DNA from: Zophobihabitans entericus
GTDB taxonomy: Bacteria > Pseudomonadota > Gammaproteobacteria > Enterobacterales > Orbaceae
Direction: 5' to 3'
Length of the DNA stretch: 64,000 bases
Assembly: GCF_011745665.1 (NCBI RefSeq)
Contig: NZ_CP050253.1
Location: forward strand, 99,418-163,417
Position 1 is the first letter of the stretch, and each line of letters starts with the position of its first letter. The translations under genes were made by a program, and so were the position numbers. A model generated the notes under the pieces. That model saw only the letters and a program-made list of their open reading frames with translations, had not been told where the DNA came from and searched no databases. Positions 1 through 9,952 of the stretch are shown piece after piece.

Positions 1-1
1 T

Positions 2-397
2 ACACCTGCTGCCGATATGGAAGATAACGTCACAGAAGAAGAGAAAAAACAGCGTTTGTATATTTTACAAGATCGCATCAACCAACAAGCATTACAGTTT
101 AGCCGTCAAATGCTGGGTACGGTACAACGTATTCTGGTAGAAGGGACATCAAAGAAAGACTTGATGGAACTGACCGGACGTACTGAAAGTAACCGGGTTG
201 TCAACTTTGCCGGTACGCCAGATATGATCGGTAAATTTGTCGATCTGGAAATTACTGACGTCTACACTAACTCTTTACGCGGTAAAGTGATTAGAACGGA
301 AGATGAAATGGGATTACGCCTGCATGAATCCCCGGAATCGGTCATCGCCAGAACACGTAAAGAAAATGAGTTAGGCGTAGGTATCTACCGCCCTTAA
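2..397 (+). CDS. miaB: MiaB C-terminal part (tRNA-2-methylthio-N6-dimethylallyladenosine synthase), cut by window start
   Basis: MiaB is the radical-SAM enzyme that adds the 2-methylthio group to i6A37 of tRNAs. Only the last ~130 residues are present and the frame is open from base 2, so the gene begins upstream. Visible are the end of the radical-SAM part (a [12 protein letters not shown] stretch) and the C-terminal TRAM domain, with [16 protein letters not shown] followed by [17 protein letters not shown]. The radical-SAM cysteine motif lies outside the window. The next gene is phoH, 124 bp downstream on the same strand, the usual miaB-ybeZ order of enteric bacteria. Confidence 0.93.
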   Translation, partial: TPAADMEDNVTEEEKKQRLYILQDRINQQALQFSRQMLGTVQRILVEGTSKKDLMELTGRTESNRVVNFAGTPDMIGKFVDLEITDVYTNSLRGKVIRTEDEMGLRLHESPESVIARTRKENELGVGIYRP

Positions 398-521
398 TCA
401 CAACAACATTGCTTCCTGATTTTTTTACATAAAAAGTCAGGAAAAGTTGAACAAATAAGGTAATGTGATTGTCTAACAAAGATTGGATGAAAATAGACAA
501 AATAACACTTAGAGGCTTGAT

Positions 522-1565
522 TTGAATATTATTACTCATGATACTTTTTTAGAACCTGCTGATAATGCAAGGCTTAACAGTTTATGTGGTCCTTTTAACG
601 AAAATATTAAACAACTGGAACGTAAACTAGGCCTTGAAATCAATCATCGTAGTAACCAGTTTTCAATCACCGGTCAGGAAGAGCTCGTACAGGCTGTTGC
701 CCGTATGTTGCAGGAGCTGTACCGTCAAACACTGGTCAGTGGCCAGGTACGTGAAATCGAGCCAGAACAGATTCATTTAGCCATTAAAGAGAGCGGCGCA
801 ATTGCTAAGGCAGAAAGCCATATCCCTGAATATGGTAAAGCAACGATCATCAAAACTAAGCGTGGTCTTATCAAACCCCGCACTCCAAATCAGGCCCAGT
901 ACATCGCCAATATTTTAGATAATGATATCGCTTTTGGCATTGGCCCTGCCGGTACCGGTAAAACCTATCTGGCAGTGGCTGCTGCAGTTGATGCGCTGGA
1001 GAAACAAAACGTTCGTCGCATTCTGTTAACCAGACCCGCGGTTGAAGCCGGAGAAAAACTCGGTTTTTTACCGGGAGACCTGAGCCAGAAGGTCGATCCT
1101 TACCTGCGTCCTTTATATGATGCACTATTTGAAATGCTGGGTTTTGAAAAAGTCGAAAAACTAATCGAGAAAAGTGTAATTGAGATTGCGCCACTGGCTT
1201 ATATGCGCGGACGGACACTCAATGACGCTTTTATTATTCTGGATGAAAGCCAAAACACGACCATCGAACAGATGAAAATGTTTTTAACTCGTATTGGTTT
1301 TAACTCTAAAGCCGTTATTACGGGTGATATCACTCAGGTCGATCTGCCTCGTAATCAGAAATCAGGCTTACGTCATGCCATTGAAGTTCTAACTAACGTT
1401 GAAGATATCAGTTTTAACTTTTTCCATAGTGAAGACGTGGTAAGACATCCTGTCGTTGCCCGCATTGTCAATGCTTATGAGAAATGGGAACAAGAAGATC
1501 AAAAACGTAAACAAGAGCAACAAGCTGAACGTAAACGTTTGGCTGAACAGCAAAAAGCCTTGTAA
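522..1565 (+). CDS. ybeZ: PhoH-like ATPase YbeZ
   Basis: Cytoplasmic PhoH-family P-loop ATPase, linked in E. coli to ribosome and RNA maturation together with YbeY. It has 347 residues, the normal size for YbeZ. Walker A GPAGTGKT lies at residues 141-148 and the Walker B region AFIILDESQN near residue 240. The C-terminus is a charged Lys/Glu/Gln-rich helix. The start is TTG at 522; this frame has no better start before the conserved N-terminal region. The family's usual next gene, ybeY, is absent: mrdA starts 16 bp downstream, so phoH is probably co-transcribed with the elongation genes. Confidence 0.95.
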   Translation: MNIITHDTFLEPADNARLNSLCGPFNENIKQLERKLGLEINHRSNQFSITGQEELVQAVARMLQELYRQTLVSGQVREIEPEQIHLAIKESGAIAKAESHIPEYGKATIIKTKRGLIKPRTPNQAQYIANILDNDIAFGIGPAGTGKTYLAVAAAVDALEKQNVRRILLTRPAVEAGEKLGFLPGDLSQKVDPYLRPLYDALFEMLGFEKVEKLIEKSVIEIAPLAYMRGRTLNDAFIILDESQNTTIEQMKMFLTRIGFNSKAVITGDITQVDLPRNQKSGLRHAIEVLTNVEDISFNFFHSEDVVRHPVVARIVNAYEKWEQEDQKRKQEQQAERKRLAEQQKAL

Positions 1566-1581
1566 GGACTTCTGAAGGAGA

Positions 1582-3534
1582 GTGGATATCTGGTCTAAAT
1601 TACCTGGTCAGGAAAGTGCGAGGCAACGTAGCAAAATCCGTGACCATTCAGCGGAAGCCAATCTGTTTTTACGCCGTGCTGTGGTTGCCTTTGTAGGTAT
1701 TCTGGTGCTGGTGGTTATTCTATTGGCTACGCTGGGACATCTTCAGATCAGTCGCTTTGGCTATTATAGTACCCGCTCCAACGAAAATCGTATCAACGTG
1801 ATTCCTATTCCGCCAAACCGGGGAATCATCTATGACAGAAATCATATCCCACTGGCGATTAATAACACGATTTATAAATTAGAGATCATTCCGGATAAAA
1901 TTAAAAACCTGAATGAACAGCTGGAAGAACTCAAAACTATCGTTGATCTGACAGACGAAGAGATCGATATCTTCCAGAAAGAGCGTCGTAACTATCGTTC
2001 TTATAGCCCGGTCCCACTGAAAGCAAAATTGACAGAGCAGCAAATCGCTCAATTTGTAGTTAACCAGCACCGTTTCCCGTTTGTCAGTATTTCTGGTGAG
2101 CAGCATCGTTATTATCCTTATGGTGCAACACTGACCCATATTCTGGGTTATGTCTCTAAGATTAACGATCAGGATAAAGCACGACTTATTGCAGATCAGC
2201 GTTTAAACGAATATGTCGGTACCAGTAATATTGGTAAATTAGGTATCGAACGCTTTTATGAAAGTACTCTGCATGGTATGCCGGGTTATGAAGAAGTTGA
2301 AGTCGATAGCCGTGGTCGCATTGTGCGTCAGCTCGATCAGTATCCGCCACAAGTCGGGCAGGATATTTATCTCTCTATCGATTTGAAATTACAGCAGTAT
2401 ATTGAGAAGCTACTCAACGGACGCCGTGCTGCGGTTGTTGCTCTTGATCCTAATAATGGTGAAGTGTTAGCACTGGTATCTAGTCCTAGTTACGATCCTA
2501 ACTTATTTGTCGGAGGTATCTCCGGTACAGATTATAATGCTTTGTTAACTAATCCAAACAAACCTTTATTTAACCGTGCAATGCAAGGTACTTATCCTCC
2601 TGCTTCAACCGTAAAACCCTTTATTGCCGCAGCTGCATTGACCGAAGGCGTGATTACTCGCAATACGGTGATTCATGACGTTGGCTGGTGGCAACTCCCT
2701 AATACAGATAAACGTTATCGTGACTGGAAACGCTGGGGACATGGACGAGTCGATGTCATTCGTTCTATCGAATCATCTGTTGATACATTCTACTATCAGA
2801 TTGCTTATGACATGGGTATTGATCGTCTCTCTAAATGGATGACTGAATTTGGTTTTGGTGACAGAACAGGAATCGATATATCCCAAAGTGAAGAAAGCCG
2901 CGCTATCATGCCAAACCGTGAGTGGAAGTTCCAGCGCTATGAGCAATCATGGCTACAGGGTGATACGATTCCGGTTGGTATCGGACAAGGTTACTGGACT
3001 GCCACACCACTACAAATGGCAAATGCCTTAACTATACTCATTAACAATGGTAAATCCTATACACCACACATCTTACTCAATACCAAAAGCTCGGTAATTG
3101 GTCCTGAAGTTCCGGAGATTTCAGTCCCTATGGAGAGTACTCTACTCAATACAGTTGATGCTAAATCATGGCAAGCGGCTAAAGAGGGAATGTATAAAGT
3201 ACTCTATGGATCACTGGGCACGGCCAGACACGTATTTGCCAAAACACCTTATCAGGCAGCGGGTAAATCCGGCACTGCACAAGTTTATGGCCTAAAAGCA
3301 GATGAAGTTTATGATGCCAATAATATCCCTGAACATTTGCGCGATCATGCGTTATTTATTGCCTATGCGCCGTATGACAAACCTAAGATTGCAATAGCTA
3401 TCGTGCTGGAAAATGGTGGTAGTGGTAGTACTAATGGTGGTGCTGTGGCGCGTCGTATTTTAGATTACTATCTACTTGGTGATGAAAGTGTTACAACAGA
3501 TGCATCAATATTAAAAATGAGGCTTGGTGACTAA
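1582..3534 (+). CDS. mrdA: Penicillin-binding protein 2 (elongasome transpeptidase)
   Basis: PBP2 crosslinks lateral-wall peptidoglycan with RodA in rod-shaped cells. It is a bitopic inner-membrane protein of 650 residues (E. coli 633). The single membrane segment lies at about residues 34-52, followed by the dimerisation domain and the transpeptidase domain. The catalytic motifs are visible: STVK at 342-345, SVD at 399-401 and KSGT at 562-565. The start is GTG at 1582; a TGA lies three codons upstream in frame, so no earlier start is possible. The GAAGGAG element ends only one base before the GTG, an unusually short spacing. The stop overlaps the mrdB start by one base (TAATG). Confidence 0.96.
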   Translation: MDIWSKLPGQESARQRSKIRDHSAEANLFLRRAVVAFVGILVLVVILLATLGHLQISRFGYYSTRSNENRINVIPIPPNRGIIYDRNHIPLAINNTIYKLEIIPDKIKNLNEQLEELKTIVDLTDEEIDIFQKERRNYRSYSPVPLKAKLTEQQIAQFVVNQHRFPFVSISGEQHRYYPYGATLTHILGYVSKINDQDKARLIADQRLNEYVGTSNIGKLGIERFYESTLHGMPGYEEVEVDSRGRIVRQLDQYPPQVGQDIYLSIDLKLQQYIEKLLNGRRAAVVALDPNNGEVLALVSSPSYDPNLFVGGISGTDYNALLTNPNKPLFNRAMQGTYPPASTVKPFIAAAALTEGVITRNTVIHDVGWWQLPNTDKRYRDWKRWGHGRVDVIRSIESSVDTFYYQIAYDMGIDRLSKWMTEFGFGDRTGIDISQSEESRAIMPNREWKFQRYEQSWLQGDTIPVGIGQGYWTATPLQMANALTILINNGKSYTPHILLNTKSSVIGPEVPEISVPMESTLLNTVDAKSWQAAKEGMYKVLYGSLGTARHVFAKTPYQAAGKSGTAQVYGLKADEVYDANNIPEHLRDHALFIAYAPYDKPKIAIAIVLENGGSGSTNGGAVARRILDYYLLGDESVTTDASILKMRLGD

Positions 3535-4643
3535 TGATTGATAAAAGTAAAACACCAATCTGGATGCGAGCTCATATCGATCCAATATTTTTATTATTAA
3601 CTTTGATCTTACTCGCTTACAGCGCGTTTATTATGTGGAGTGCCAGCGGTCAAAGTATTCCAATGATGGAAAATAAATCTATTCAGATCGTACTGGGGTT
3701 AGCGGTTATGTTGGCTGCTTCTCAGTTTTCTCCGCGTTTTTATGAAAAATGGTCACCCTATCTGTATGTTATCTGTATTATCTTACTCGTCTTGGTTGAT
3801 GTGTTTGGTCACACTAGTAAAGGTGCTCAGCGTTGGTTAAACTTAGGTTTTATACGCTTTCAACCATCAGAAATTGCCAAAATAGCGGTACCACTAATGG
3901 TAGCCCGGTTTATCAACCGTGAAGGATGCCCGCCGTCGCTCAAAAACACATTAATTACACTGGGAATTATCGCTGTTCCAACCTTACTAGTTGCGATGCA
4001 GCCCGATCTTGGAACATCTATTTTAGTTGCGGCTTCCGGGATTTTTATTATCTTTTTGGCTGGTATTGGCTGGCGTTTTATTACCTTCTGCTGTATTGCA
4101 ATTGCCACGTTTATCCCGATCATGTGGTACTTTTTAATGCATGATTACCAGCGTGAACGTGTTCTGACGCTGTTTAATCCGGAACGAGATCCGCTTGGTA
4201 AAGGCTATCATATTATCCAATCCAAAACGGCTATTGGTTCTGGTGGTATGTGGGGCAAAGGCTGGCTGGAAGGTACACAATCACAATTAGAGTTTTTACC
4301 AGAGCGCCACACAGATTTTATCTTTTCCGTTATTGCCGAAGAGTTTGGCTTTATTGGCGCGCTACTATTACTTGGGCTCTATTTATGCTTAATCTCTCGT
4401 GGGCTGATGATCGCTGCTCAGGCGCAAACTACCTTTGGCAGAATTTTAGCCGGCGGTTTGACACTCATATTTTTTATTTACGTATTTATTAATATTGGTA
4501 TGGTCAGTGGCATATTGCCGGTGGTTGGTGTACCATTACCTTTAATTAGTTATGGTGGCTCCTCACTGGTCGTATTGATGGCAAGCTTTGGCATTATCAT
4601 GTCAATCCACACTCACCGTCGTTTATTATCAAAGAATATTTAA
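3534..4643 (+). CDS. mrdB: RodA peptidoglycan glycosyltransferase
   Basis: SEDS-family polytopic inner-membrane protein that polymerises lipid II during cell elongation, the partner of PBP2. Its 369 residues match E. coli RodA (370). About ten hydrophobic segments are seen, with family-typical stretches [38 protein letters not shown] and [10 protein letters not shown]. Translation is coupled to mrdA through the shared base of TAATG. rlpA, which follows mrdB in E. coli, is absent and dacA comes next. Confidence 0.96.
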   Translation: MIDKSKTPIWMRAHIDPIFLLLTLILLAYSAFIMWSASGQSIPMMENKSIQIVLGLAVMLAASQFSPRFYEKWSPYLYVICIILLVLVDVFGHTSKGAQRWLNLGFIRFQPSEIAKIAVPLMVARFINREGCPPSLKNTLITLGIIAVPTLLVAMQPDLGTSILVAASGIFIIFLAGIGWRFITFCCIAIATFIPIMWYFLMHDYQRERVLTLFNPERDPLGKGYHIIQSKTAIGSGGMWGKGWLEGTQSQLEFLPERHTDFIFSVIAEEFGFIGALLLLGLYLCLISRGLMIAAQAQTTFGRILAGGLTLIFFIYVFINIGMVSGILPVVGVPLPLISYGGSSLVVLMASFGIIMSIHTHRRLLSKNI

Positions 4644-4677
4644 CCACTTTCATTCACAATAAGTATTGGACACTGTT

Positions 4678-5910
4678 ATGAAGAAAAAATTATCGATCTC
4701 AGTAATGAATCAAAATGTTTTTAAAGGACTTTTTATTAAAAGCGTTTCAATTGCCCTGATTGGCTTAGCCATGCAATCAACAGTTGTAAGTGCAGCCTTA
4801 CCATTTCCAATTCCGGAAGCGCCAAAGCTGGATGCTGAAGCGTATATCTTGATTGATGCCAATTCCGGTGAAGTGATCACAGAATTTAATGCTGATGTGC
4901 GCCGTGACCCGGCCAGTTTAACCAAAATGATGACCAGCTATGTCGTTGGTGAAGCGATTAAGTCGAACCGCATCGCAGATACCGATATGGTCACAGTCAG
5001 TAAAGCTGCCTGGGCACCAGGGAATCCTATTCTCAAGGGCTCTTCTTTAATGTTTTTAAAGGTGAATGATCAGGTTTCTGTTGCCGATCTTAACCGAGGT
5101 ATCATTATTCAGTCAGGTAATGACGCCTGTATTGCAATGGCAGAACACGTTGCCGGTAGTCAGGATTCATTCGTTAATTTAATGAATAATTATGGTCAAC
5201 AACTTGGCCTAACCAATACTCACTTTGATACAGTACATGGTTTAGATGCAGCAGGTCAGTTTACTACTGCGCGTGATATGGCAACACTTGGCAGAGCGTT
5301 AATCCTGAATCTACCTGAAGAATATGCCATCTATAAAGAGAAAGAGCTGACTTATAATAATATCCGCCAGCCAAACCGTAACGGTTTATTATGGGATACA
5401 ACATTGAATGTTGATGGTATCAAAACAGGCCACACTAATGCTGCCGGTTATAACCTTGTTGCTTCAGCAGTTGAAGGAAACACTCGTTTAATCTCTGTAG
5501 TACTTGGCGGCAGAACGTTTAAAGGCCGTGAAGAAGAGAGTAAAAAATTATTAACTTGGGGCTTCCGTTTCTTTGAAACAGCAATCCCTGTCAAAGCAGG
5601 TACCGAAGTTAAATCAGAGCGTTTATGGTATGGTGAACAAAATTCTGTTCGTTTAGGTTCACTTCAAGACATTTCACTCACAGTTCCACGCGGTCAGGCG
5701 GCTAATGTTCAGACTCGTACAGTACTGTCACAAGATTATTTAACAGCACCAATTGAAGCCGGTACTCAGGTTGGTTCAATTCAGTTTGTACTGGATGATC
5801 AGGTTATTTCTGAACAACCATTAGTAACACTTGATAAAGTGGATGAAGCTGGATTCTTTAGCCGTATCTGGGATTATATCAAGCTAAAATTCAACCAATG
5901 GTTTAACTAA
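4678..5910 (+). CDS. dacA: D-alanyl-D-alanine carboxypeptidase (PBP5 type)
   Basis: Periplasmic DD-carboxypeptidase that trims pentapeptide side chains of peptidoglycan, anchored by a C-terminal amphipathic helix. From ATG 4678 it has 410 residues (E. coli PBP5 403). A signal peptide covers about residues 1-39, with likely cleavage after VVSA. The active-site motifs are SLTK at 80-83, SGN at 146-148 and KTG in [13 protein letters not shown]. The last residues, [18 protein letters not shown], form the expected amphipathic anchor. A TTG at 4666 is in frame, but ATG 4678 gives the more typical MKKK signal start. Confidence 0.95.
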   Translation: MKKKLSISVMNQNVFKGLFIKSVSIALIGLAMQSTVVSAALPFPIPEAPKLDAEAYILIDANSGEVITEFNADVRRDPASLTKMMTSYVVGEAIKSNRIADTDMVTVSKAAWAPGNPILKGSSLMFLKVNDQVSVADLNRGIIIQSGNDACIAMAEHVAGSQDSFVNLMNNYGQQLGLTNTHFDTVHGLDAAGQFTTARDMATLGRALILNLPEEYAIYKEKELTYNNIRQPNRNGLLWDTTLNVDGIKTGHTNAAGYNLVASAVEGNTRLISVVLGGRTFKGREEESKKLLTWGFRFFETAIPVKAGTEVKSERLWYGEQNSVRLGSLQDISLTVPRGQAANVQTRTVLSQDYLTAPIEAGTQVGSIQFVLDDQVISEQPLVTLDKVDEAGFFSRIWDYIKLKFNQWFN

Positions 5911-5983
5911 CCGCTGGTTTAGCTAATTGATATTTTAAAAACCATCCCCATATATAGTTAAACACAATGAGGAAGACAACATT

Positions 5984-6250
5984 ATGATGAAGACAAAACT
6001 GAATGAACTGCTTGAGTTTCCTTGTTCTTTTACCTATAAAGTAATGGGCGAGGCTAAACCGGAGTTGGTAGACGAAGTCATTACCGTGATTCAACGTCAT
6101 GCACCGGGTGATTACACGCCATCGGTAAAACCGAGTAGTAAAGGAAACTATCATTCTGTTTCAATAACGATCAACGCAACACATATTGATCAGATTGAGA
6201 GCTTATATAAAGAACTTGGTGATATTGAAAGCGTCCGTATGGTGCTGTAA
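5984..6250 (+). CDS. ybeD: YbeD, DUF493 family protein
   Basis: Small cytoplasmic DUF493 protein of 88 residues with an ACT-like fold in the family. Its role is not well established; it sits between dacA and lipB in E. coli. Family features seen here are [14 protein letters not shown] near the N-terminus and [14 protein letters not shown] at the end. A GAGGAAG element at 5969-5975 precedes two consecutive ATG codons (5984 and 5987), either of which could be used. lipB does not follow; a terminator lies 28 bp past the stop and ends the miaB/mrdA/dacA run. Confidence 0.93.
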   Translation: MMKTKLNELLEFPCSFTYKVMGEAKPELVDEVITVIQRHAPGDYTPSVKPSSKGNYHSVSITINATHIDQIESLYKELGDIESVRMVL

Positions 6251-6277
6251 ATAGCAGTTTAGTTAGATGTAAGAAAG

Positions 6278-6299
6278 ACCGCCTTTTGGGCGGTTTTTT
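6278..6299 (+). terminator. Rho-independent terminator after ybeD
   Basis: Stem ACCGCC/GGCGGT (6278-6283 with 6289-6294), a five-base loop, then six T. It closes the plus-strand gene run. Confidence 0.85.
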
Positions 6300-6325
6300 A
6301 TTGGGAATTTTTAAGTTCTGCTCAG

Positions 6326-6517
6326 GAGTGGTAATTAGCAGGGTGTGTGGCGGAGAGCACGCCCCGCGATCGTGTTTTTTGGTAATGAGTTTTATTATGA
6401 GCATTGTGTGAGGGGTGGACTACGCCGCTCCAAACCCAGTCCTAATAACAGACATCGACACAAGGAAACACGCCAGCGGGGCGTGCTCCCCGCCACACAC
6501 CCTGCTAATCACCACAC
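6326..6517. repeat. GC-rich long inverted repeat, possible MITE-like element
   Basis: Arms at 6326-6367 and 6476-6517 are inverted copies, 39 of 42 bases identical, enclosing 108 bp. The right arm also contains two alternative local hairpins: CACGCC/GGCGTG (6469-6474 with 6480-6485) and GCGGGG/CCCCGC (6476-6481 with 6488-6493). The arms are far more GC-rich than their surroundings. No convincing coding frame spans it. Together with the flanking terminators it fills the 351-bp gap between the convergent genes ybeD and asnB. Its identity as a mobile or dispersed repeat is inference. Confidence 0.7.
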
Positions 6518-6552
6518 TAGTCCAGCCCTTGACAACTTCCCCCCAAAATCCT

Positions 6553-6582
6553 AAACAAAAAAACCGCCTAAGAAGACGGTTT
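6553..6582 (-). terminator. Rho-independent terminator of asnB
   Basis: Read on the minus strand, AAACCG pairs with CGGTTT (6577-6582 with 6561-6566), followed by a run of T. It lies 20 bp past the asnB stop. Confidence 0.8.
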
Positions 6583-6601
6583 GATCATAACTCTGAAAAT
6601 C

Positions 6602-8275
6602 TTACGATTTCTTATAGGCATCCTGATGCACACCAATTGCAGCACGACCTGACGGATCATTAAGGTTTTTAAATTGTTCATCCCACTCAATGGCTTTCGC
6701 AGTTGAACACGCAACAGATGGTCCACCCGGTACACATTCAGCGGCACTTGGTAACGGGAATAACTCATCAAACATCTCACGGTACATATACGCTTCTTTA
6801 GACGTTGGCGTATTATAAGGGAAACGGAATTTTGCGGTTTCCAGCTGCTGATCAGAAACCTTCTCTGCTGCGATCTCTTTTAATGTATCGATCCAGCTAT
6901 AACCAACACCATCAGAAAACTGCTCTTTTTGACGCCACACAATACTTGCCGGCAGATAGGATTCAAAAGCTTCACGGACGATATGTTTCTCAATTTTACC
7001 ATGACCACACATCTTATCTTTTGGATTAAGTCGCATAGCAACATCTAAGAAACTCTTATCCAAGAACGGGACACGTGCTTCAACCCCCCACGCGGCCATC
7101 GCTTTATTAGCACGAGCACAATCATACATATGCAACGCTTCAAGCTTACGCACGGTTTCTTCATGAAACTCCTGCGCATTTGGCGCTTTATGGAAATACA
7201 AATAACCACCAAATACTTCATCAGCGCCTTCACCGGAAAGCACCATTTTGATCCCCATCGCTTTAATCTTGCGGGCCATTAAATACATTGGCGTTGATGC
7301 ACGAATCGTTGTGACATCATAAGTTTCAATGGCATAGATAACATTACGAATGGCATCAATACCTTCCTGCACCGTAAAGTTAATTTCATGATGTACTGTA
7401 CCCAAATGATTTGCCACTTGCTGAGCCGCTTTTAAATCCGGAGAATCCTTTAAACCCACCGCAAATGAATGTAGCTGTGGCCACCAGGCTTCGGTCTTTT
7501 CCTGCTCTTCAATACGTCTTGCCGCATACTTCTTAGTGATAGCAGAAATAACTGAAGAATCAAGCCCGCCCGAAAGCAGAACACCATAAGGAACATCCGA
7601 CATCAGGTGACTTTTTACTGATTCCTCAAGGGCGACACGTAACGTATTGATGTCCGTCTTATTATCTTTGACGTTTTCATAGTTCATCCAGTCACGGTGA
7701 TAGTAACGAGTGATTTGGCCGGTGGTGCTTGATAAATAACTCCCCGCTGGGAATTCCTGTAAAGTTTTACAAACCGGTGTTAGCGCCTTCATCTCTGACG
7801 CGACGTAGAAGTTACCGCTAGCATCATGCCCCATGTAAAGAGGAATAATCCCGATATGGTCACGTCCCACTAAGTAAGTATTTTTGACGGTATCATATAA
7901 AATAAACGCAAACATTCCCTGTAATTCATCTAAGAAATGAATACCTTTTTCCTGATAAAGGGCCAGAATAACTTCACAGTCAGAACCAGTTTGAAACTCG
8001 TAACGATCTTTATACTGATCCCGTAGCGTCTGATGATTATAAATCTCACCATTAACAGCAAGAACTAAGGTTTTATCTTTATTATAAAGTGGTTGTGCAC
8101 CAGTATTAACATCAACAATTGATAAGCGTTCATGAGCTAAAATTGCATTACTCGTTGCAAAAATACCAGACCAGTCTGGTCCACGGTGACGCATTAAGCT
8201 GGACAGTTCGAGCGCTTTAGTTCTAAGCGCAGCAGGATCTGTTTTCAGATCTAAAATACCAAGGATTGAGCACAT
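6602..8275 (-). CDS. asnB: Asparagine synthase B (glutamine-hydrolysing)
   Basis: Makes asparagine from aspartate, ATP and glutamine. It has 557 residues (E. coli AsnB 554). The start is set at 8275 so that the nucleophile Cys2 follows the initiator Met (MCSILGILD); an in-frame ATG four codons upstream would bury that cysteine. A GGAG element lies just upstream of this start. The N-terminal glutaminase domain shows RHRGPD and VNGEIYNH, and the synthetase domain has the ATP-binding SGGLDSS at 235-241. It is downstream of gltX but separated from it by a terminator. An NtrC-like dyad at 8314-8330 suggests nitrogen control. Confidence 0.96.
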   Translation of the reverse strand: MCSILGILDLKTDPAALRTKALELSSLMRHRGPDWSGIFATSNAILAHERLSIVDVNTGAQPLYNKDKTLVLAVNGEIYNHQTLRDQYKDRYEFQTGSDCEVILALYQEKGIHFLDELQGMFAFILYDTVKNTYLVGRDHIGIIPLYMGHDASGNFYVASEMKALTPVCKTLQEFPAGSYLSSTTGQITRYYHRDWMNYENVKDNKTDINTLRVALEESVKSHLMSDVPYGVLLSGGLDSSVISAITKKYAARRIEEQEKTEAWWPQLHSFAVGLKDSPDLKAAQQVANHLGTVHHEINFTVQEGIDAIRNVIYAIETYDVTTIRASTPMYLMARKIKAMGIKMVLSGEGADEVFGGYLYFHKAPNAQEFHEETVRKLEALHMYDCARANKAMAAWGVEARVPFLDKSFLDVAMRLNPKDKMCGHGKIEKHIVREAFESYLPASIVWRQKEQFSDGVGYSWIDTLKEIAAEKVSDQQLETAKFRFPYNTPTSKEAYMYREMFDELFPLPSAAECVPGGPSVACSTAKAIEWDEQFKNLNDPSGRAAIGVHQDAYKKS

Positions 8276-8313
8276 ATATTTCTCCACTAAATAAAACCGA
8301 CACTTTATTAGTT

Positions 8314-8330
8314 TGCACCAAAATAGTGTA
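8314..8330. promoter_or_regulatory. NtrC-like dyad upstream of asnB
   Basis: TGCACCA-AAA-TAGTGTA. The left half matches the NtrC half-site TGCACCA exactly and the right half matches TGGTGCA at 5 of 7. It resembles the site before glnA at 35779. Its edge is about 40 bp from the asnB start. No GG-N10-GC sigma-54 element lies between, so it might act on a sigma-70 promoter (TTTACA overlaps its far end) or belong to another regulator. Confidence 0.4.
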
Positions 8331-8365
8331 AAAAAAACATCATAAGATTAATATACGAAAATATG

Positions 8366-8395
8366 CAAAAAATAAGCCAGAATGTTCTGGCTTAT
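8366..8395 (-). terminator. Rho-independent terminator of gltX
   Basis: Perfect 11-bp stem ATAAGCCAGAA/TTCTGGCTTAT (8372-8382 with 8385-8395). On the minus strand it is followed by a run of six T. Confidence 0.85.
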
Positions 8396-8421
8396 GAAAT
8401 TATTAGATTTTAAGAAGGGAA

Positions 8422-9852
8422 TTAACCGACAGCTTGTTCTCTTGCTTTGATATAAGCCAGCGCTTTATCAATTCTTGCCAGGGTACGTTTTTGCCCAATT
8501 GCATGTACAGTTGCATCAACAGAAGGAGACTGACCAATACCTGTCACAGCAACACGCAACGGCATACCAATTTTACCCATACCGATTTCCAGCTCATCAG
8601 CTGTTGACTGAATAGCGTGATGAATAGTCTCAACATCCCAGCTGACATCACTAATTGCAGCAATTTTTGCTTTCACAGCTTCAAGCGGCTGACTTGCCAC
8701 AGGACGTAAATGCTTTTTAGCAGCGTCTTCATCAAACTCAGCGAAATCTTCATAGCAATAACGTGCGGATTCCGCCATTTCTTTCAGAGTTTTACAGCGC
8801 TCCGCAAACAATTTAACAATCGTGATTAAATCAGGACCATTATCCAAGTTATACCCATGCTGATTCATGTGCCACATTAAATGTTGCGCCACGTAATCGG
8901 CATCTAAATGGTTAATATAGTGGTGATTTAGCCAGAGTAATTTATCGGTATTAAAGGCACTGGCAGAACGACTTACGGCTTCCAGAGTGAACAGGTTTTC
9001 CATCTCTTCAATTGAGAAAATTTCCTGATCGCCATGCGACCAGCCAAGTCGTACTAAATAATTAAGCAGCGCTTCTGGCAGGTAACCATCATCACGATAT
9101 TGCATCACACCAACAGCACCATGACGCTTAGACAATTTCTGACCATCATCACCTAAAATCATCGATACGTGGGCATAAGCGGGCACTGGAGCCCCAAGTG
9201 CTTTTAAGATATTGATTTGACGCGGAGTATTATTGATATGATCTTCACCACGAATTACGTGAGTAATTTCCATATCCCAGTCATCAACCACGACACAGAA
9301 GTTATAGGTTGGTGAGCCATCAGTTCGACGAATAATTAAATCATCCAGCTCTTTATTACCAATCTCGATTGGACCACGGATTAAGTCATTAAAAATTACC
9401 GCACCATCAATTGGATTAGCAAAGCGCACTACATGCGGTTCAGTGTGGCTATGCTGTTTTTGCACACTATCACAACGGCAATGACCATCATAACGCGCTT
9501 TCTCGCCACGCGCCATCTGTGCTTCACGCATCTCATCCAGACGCTCTTTAGAGCAGTAACAACGATATGCTGTTCCTTTTTCCAGCATCGTATCAATCAC
9601 CTGATTATAACGGTCAAAACGTTTAGTCTGGAAGAATGGGCCTTCGTCCCATGAAAGATCTAACCAGTTCATCCCATCCATAATGGCTTCGATCGCTTCC
9701 GGCGTTGAACGCTCAAGATCAGTATCTTCGATACGTAACACAAACGTGCCTTTAGCATGACGAGCATATAACCATGAATAGAGAGCAGTACGTGCACCAC
9801 CAACGTGCAAGAAACCAGTCGGACTTGGTGCAAAACGAGTTTTAACTTTCAT
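8422..9852 (-). CDS. gltX: Glutamyl-tRNA synthetase
   Basis: Class I aminoacyl-tRNA synthetase charging tRNA-Glu; 476 residues (E. coli 471). The HIGH-type signature is in [14 protein letters not shown] near residue 8 and the KMSKS-type signature is KLSKRHGA. A zinc-ribbon insertion is recognised by CYC and CRC, matching the C-x-C...C-x-H arrangement of the E. coli enzyme with Cys in place of the last His. AGGATC lies before the ATG. Confidence 0.97.
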   Translation of the reverse strand: MKVKTRFAPSPTGFLHVGGARTALYSWLYARHAKGTFVLRIEDTDLERSTPEAIEAIMDGMNWLDLSWDEGPFFQTKRFDRYNQVIDTMLEKGTAYRCYCSKERLDEMREAQMARGEKARYDGHCRCDSVQKQHSHTEPHVVRFANPIDGAVIFNDLIRGPIEIGNKELDDLIIRRTDGSPTYNFCVVVDDWDMEITHVIRGEDHINNTPRQINILKALGAPVPAYAHVSMILGDDGQKLSKRHGAVGVMQYRDDGYLPEALLNYLVRLGWSHGDQEIFSIEEMENLFTLEAVSRSASAFNTDKLLWLNHHYINHLDADYVAQHLMWHMNQHGYNLDNGPDLITIVKLFAERCKTLKEMAESARYCYEDFAEFDEDAAKKHLRPVASQPLEAVKAKIAAISDVSWDVETIHHAIQSTADELEIGMGKIGMPLRVAVTGIGQSPSVDATVHAIGQKRTLARIDKALAYIKAREQAVG

Positions 9853-9952
9853 GAATGTAGATCCTAATAGCTGAATTAATTGCGCAACATTTTATCATGC
9901 GCCGAGGATTGAGCAATATAATCCCTAAGATAAATTGCCCATTGTAATTGCT

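Noticed and set aside
412-444. Hairpin TTCCTGA...TCAGGAA between miaB and phoH
   Set aside because: No T run follows the stem on the coding strand, so termination is not supported; left as an unassigned hairpin.
871-1218. Antisense open frame within phoH, and similar antisense frames elsewhere (for example in cpxA, glmS and the ribosomal genes)
   Set aside because: All lie inside well-identified genes on the other strand, with no family resemblance or start signals.
6345-6663. Open frames in the inverted-repeat region, two of which share the peptide SPPHTLLITT
   Set aside because: The shared peptide arises because both arms of the inverted repeat are translated; the frames lack a ribosome binding site and one runs into asnB antisense.
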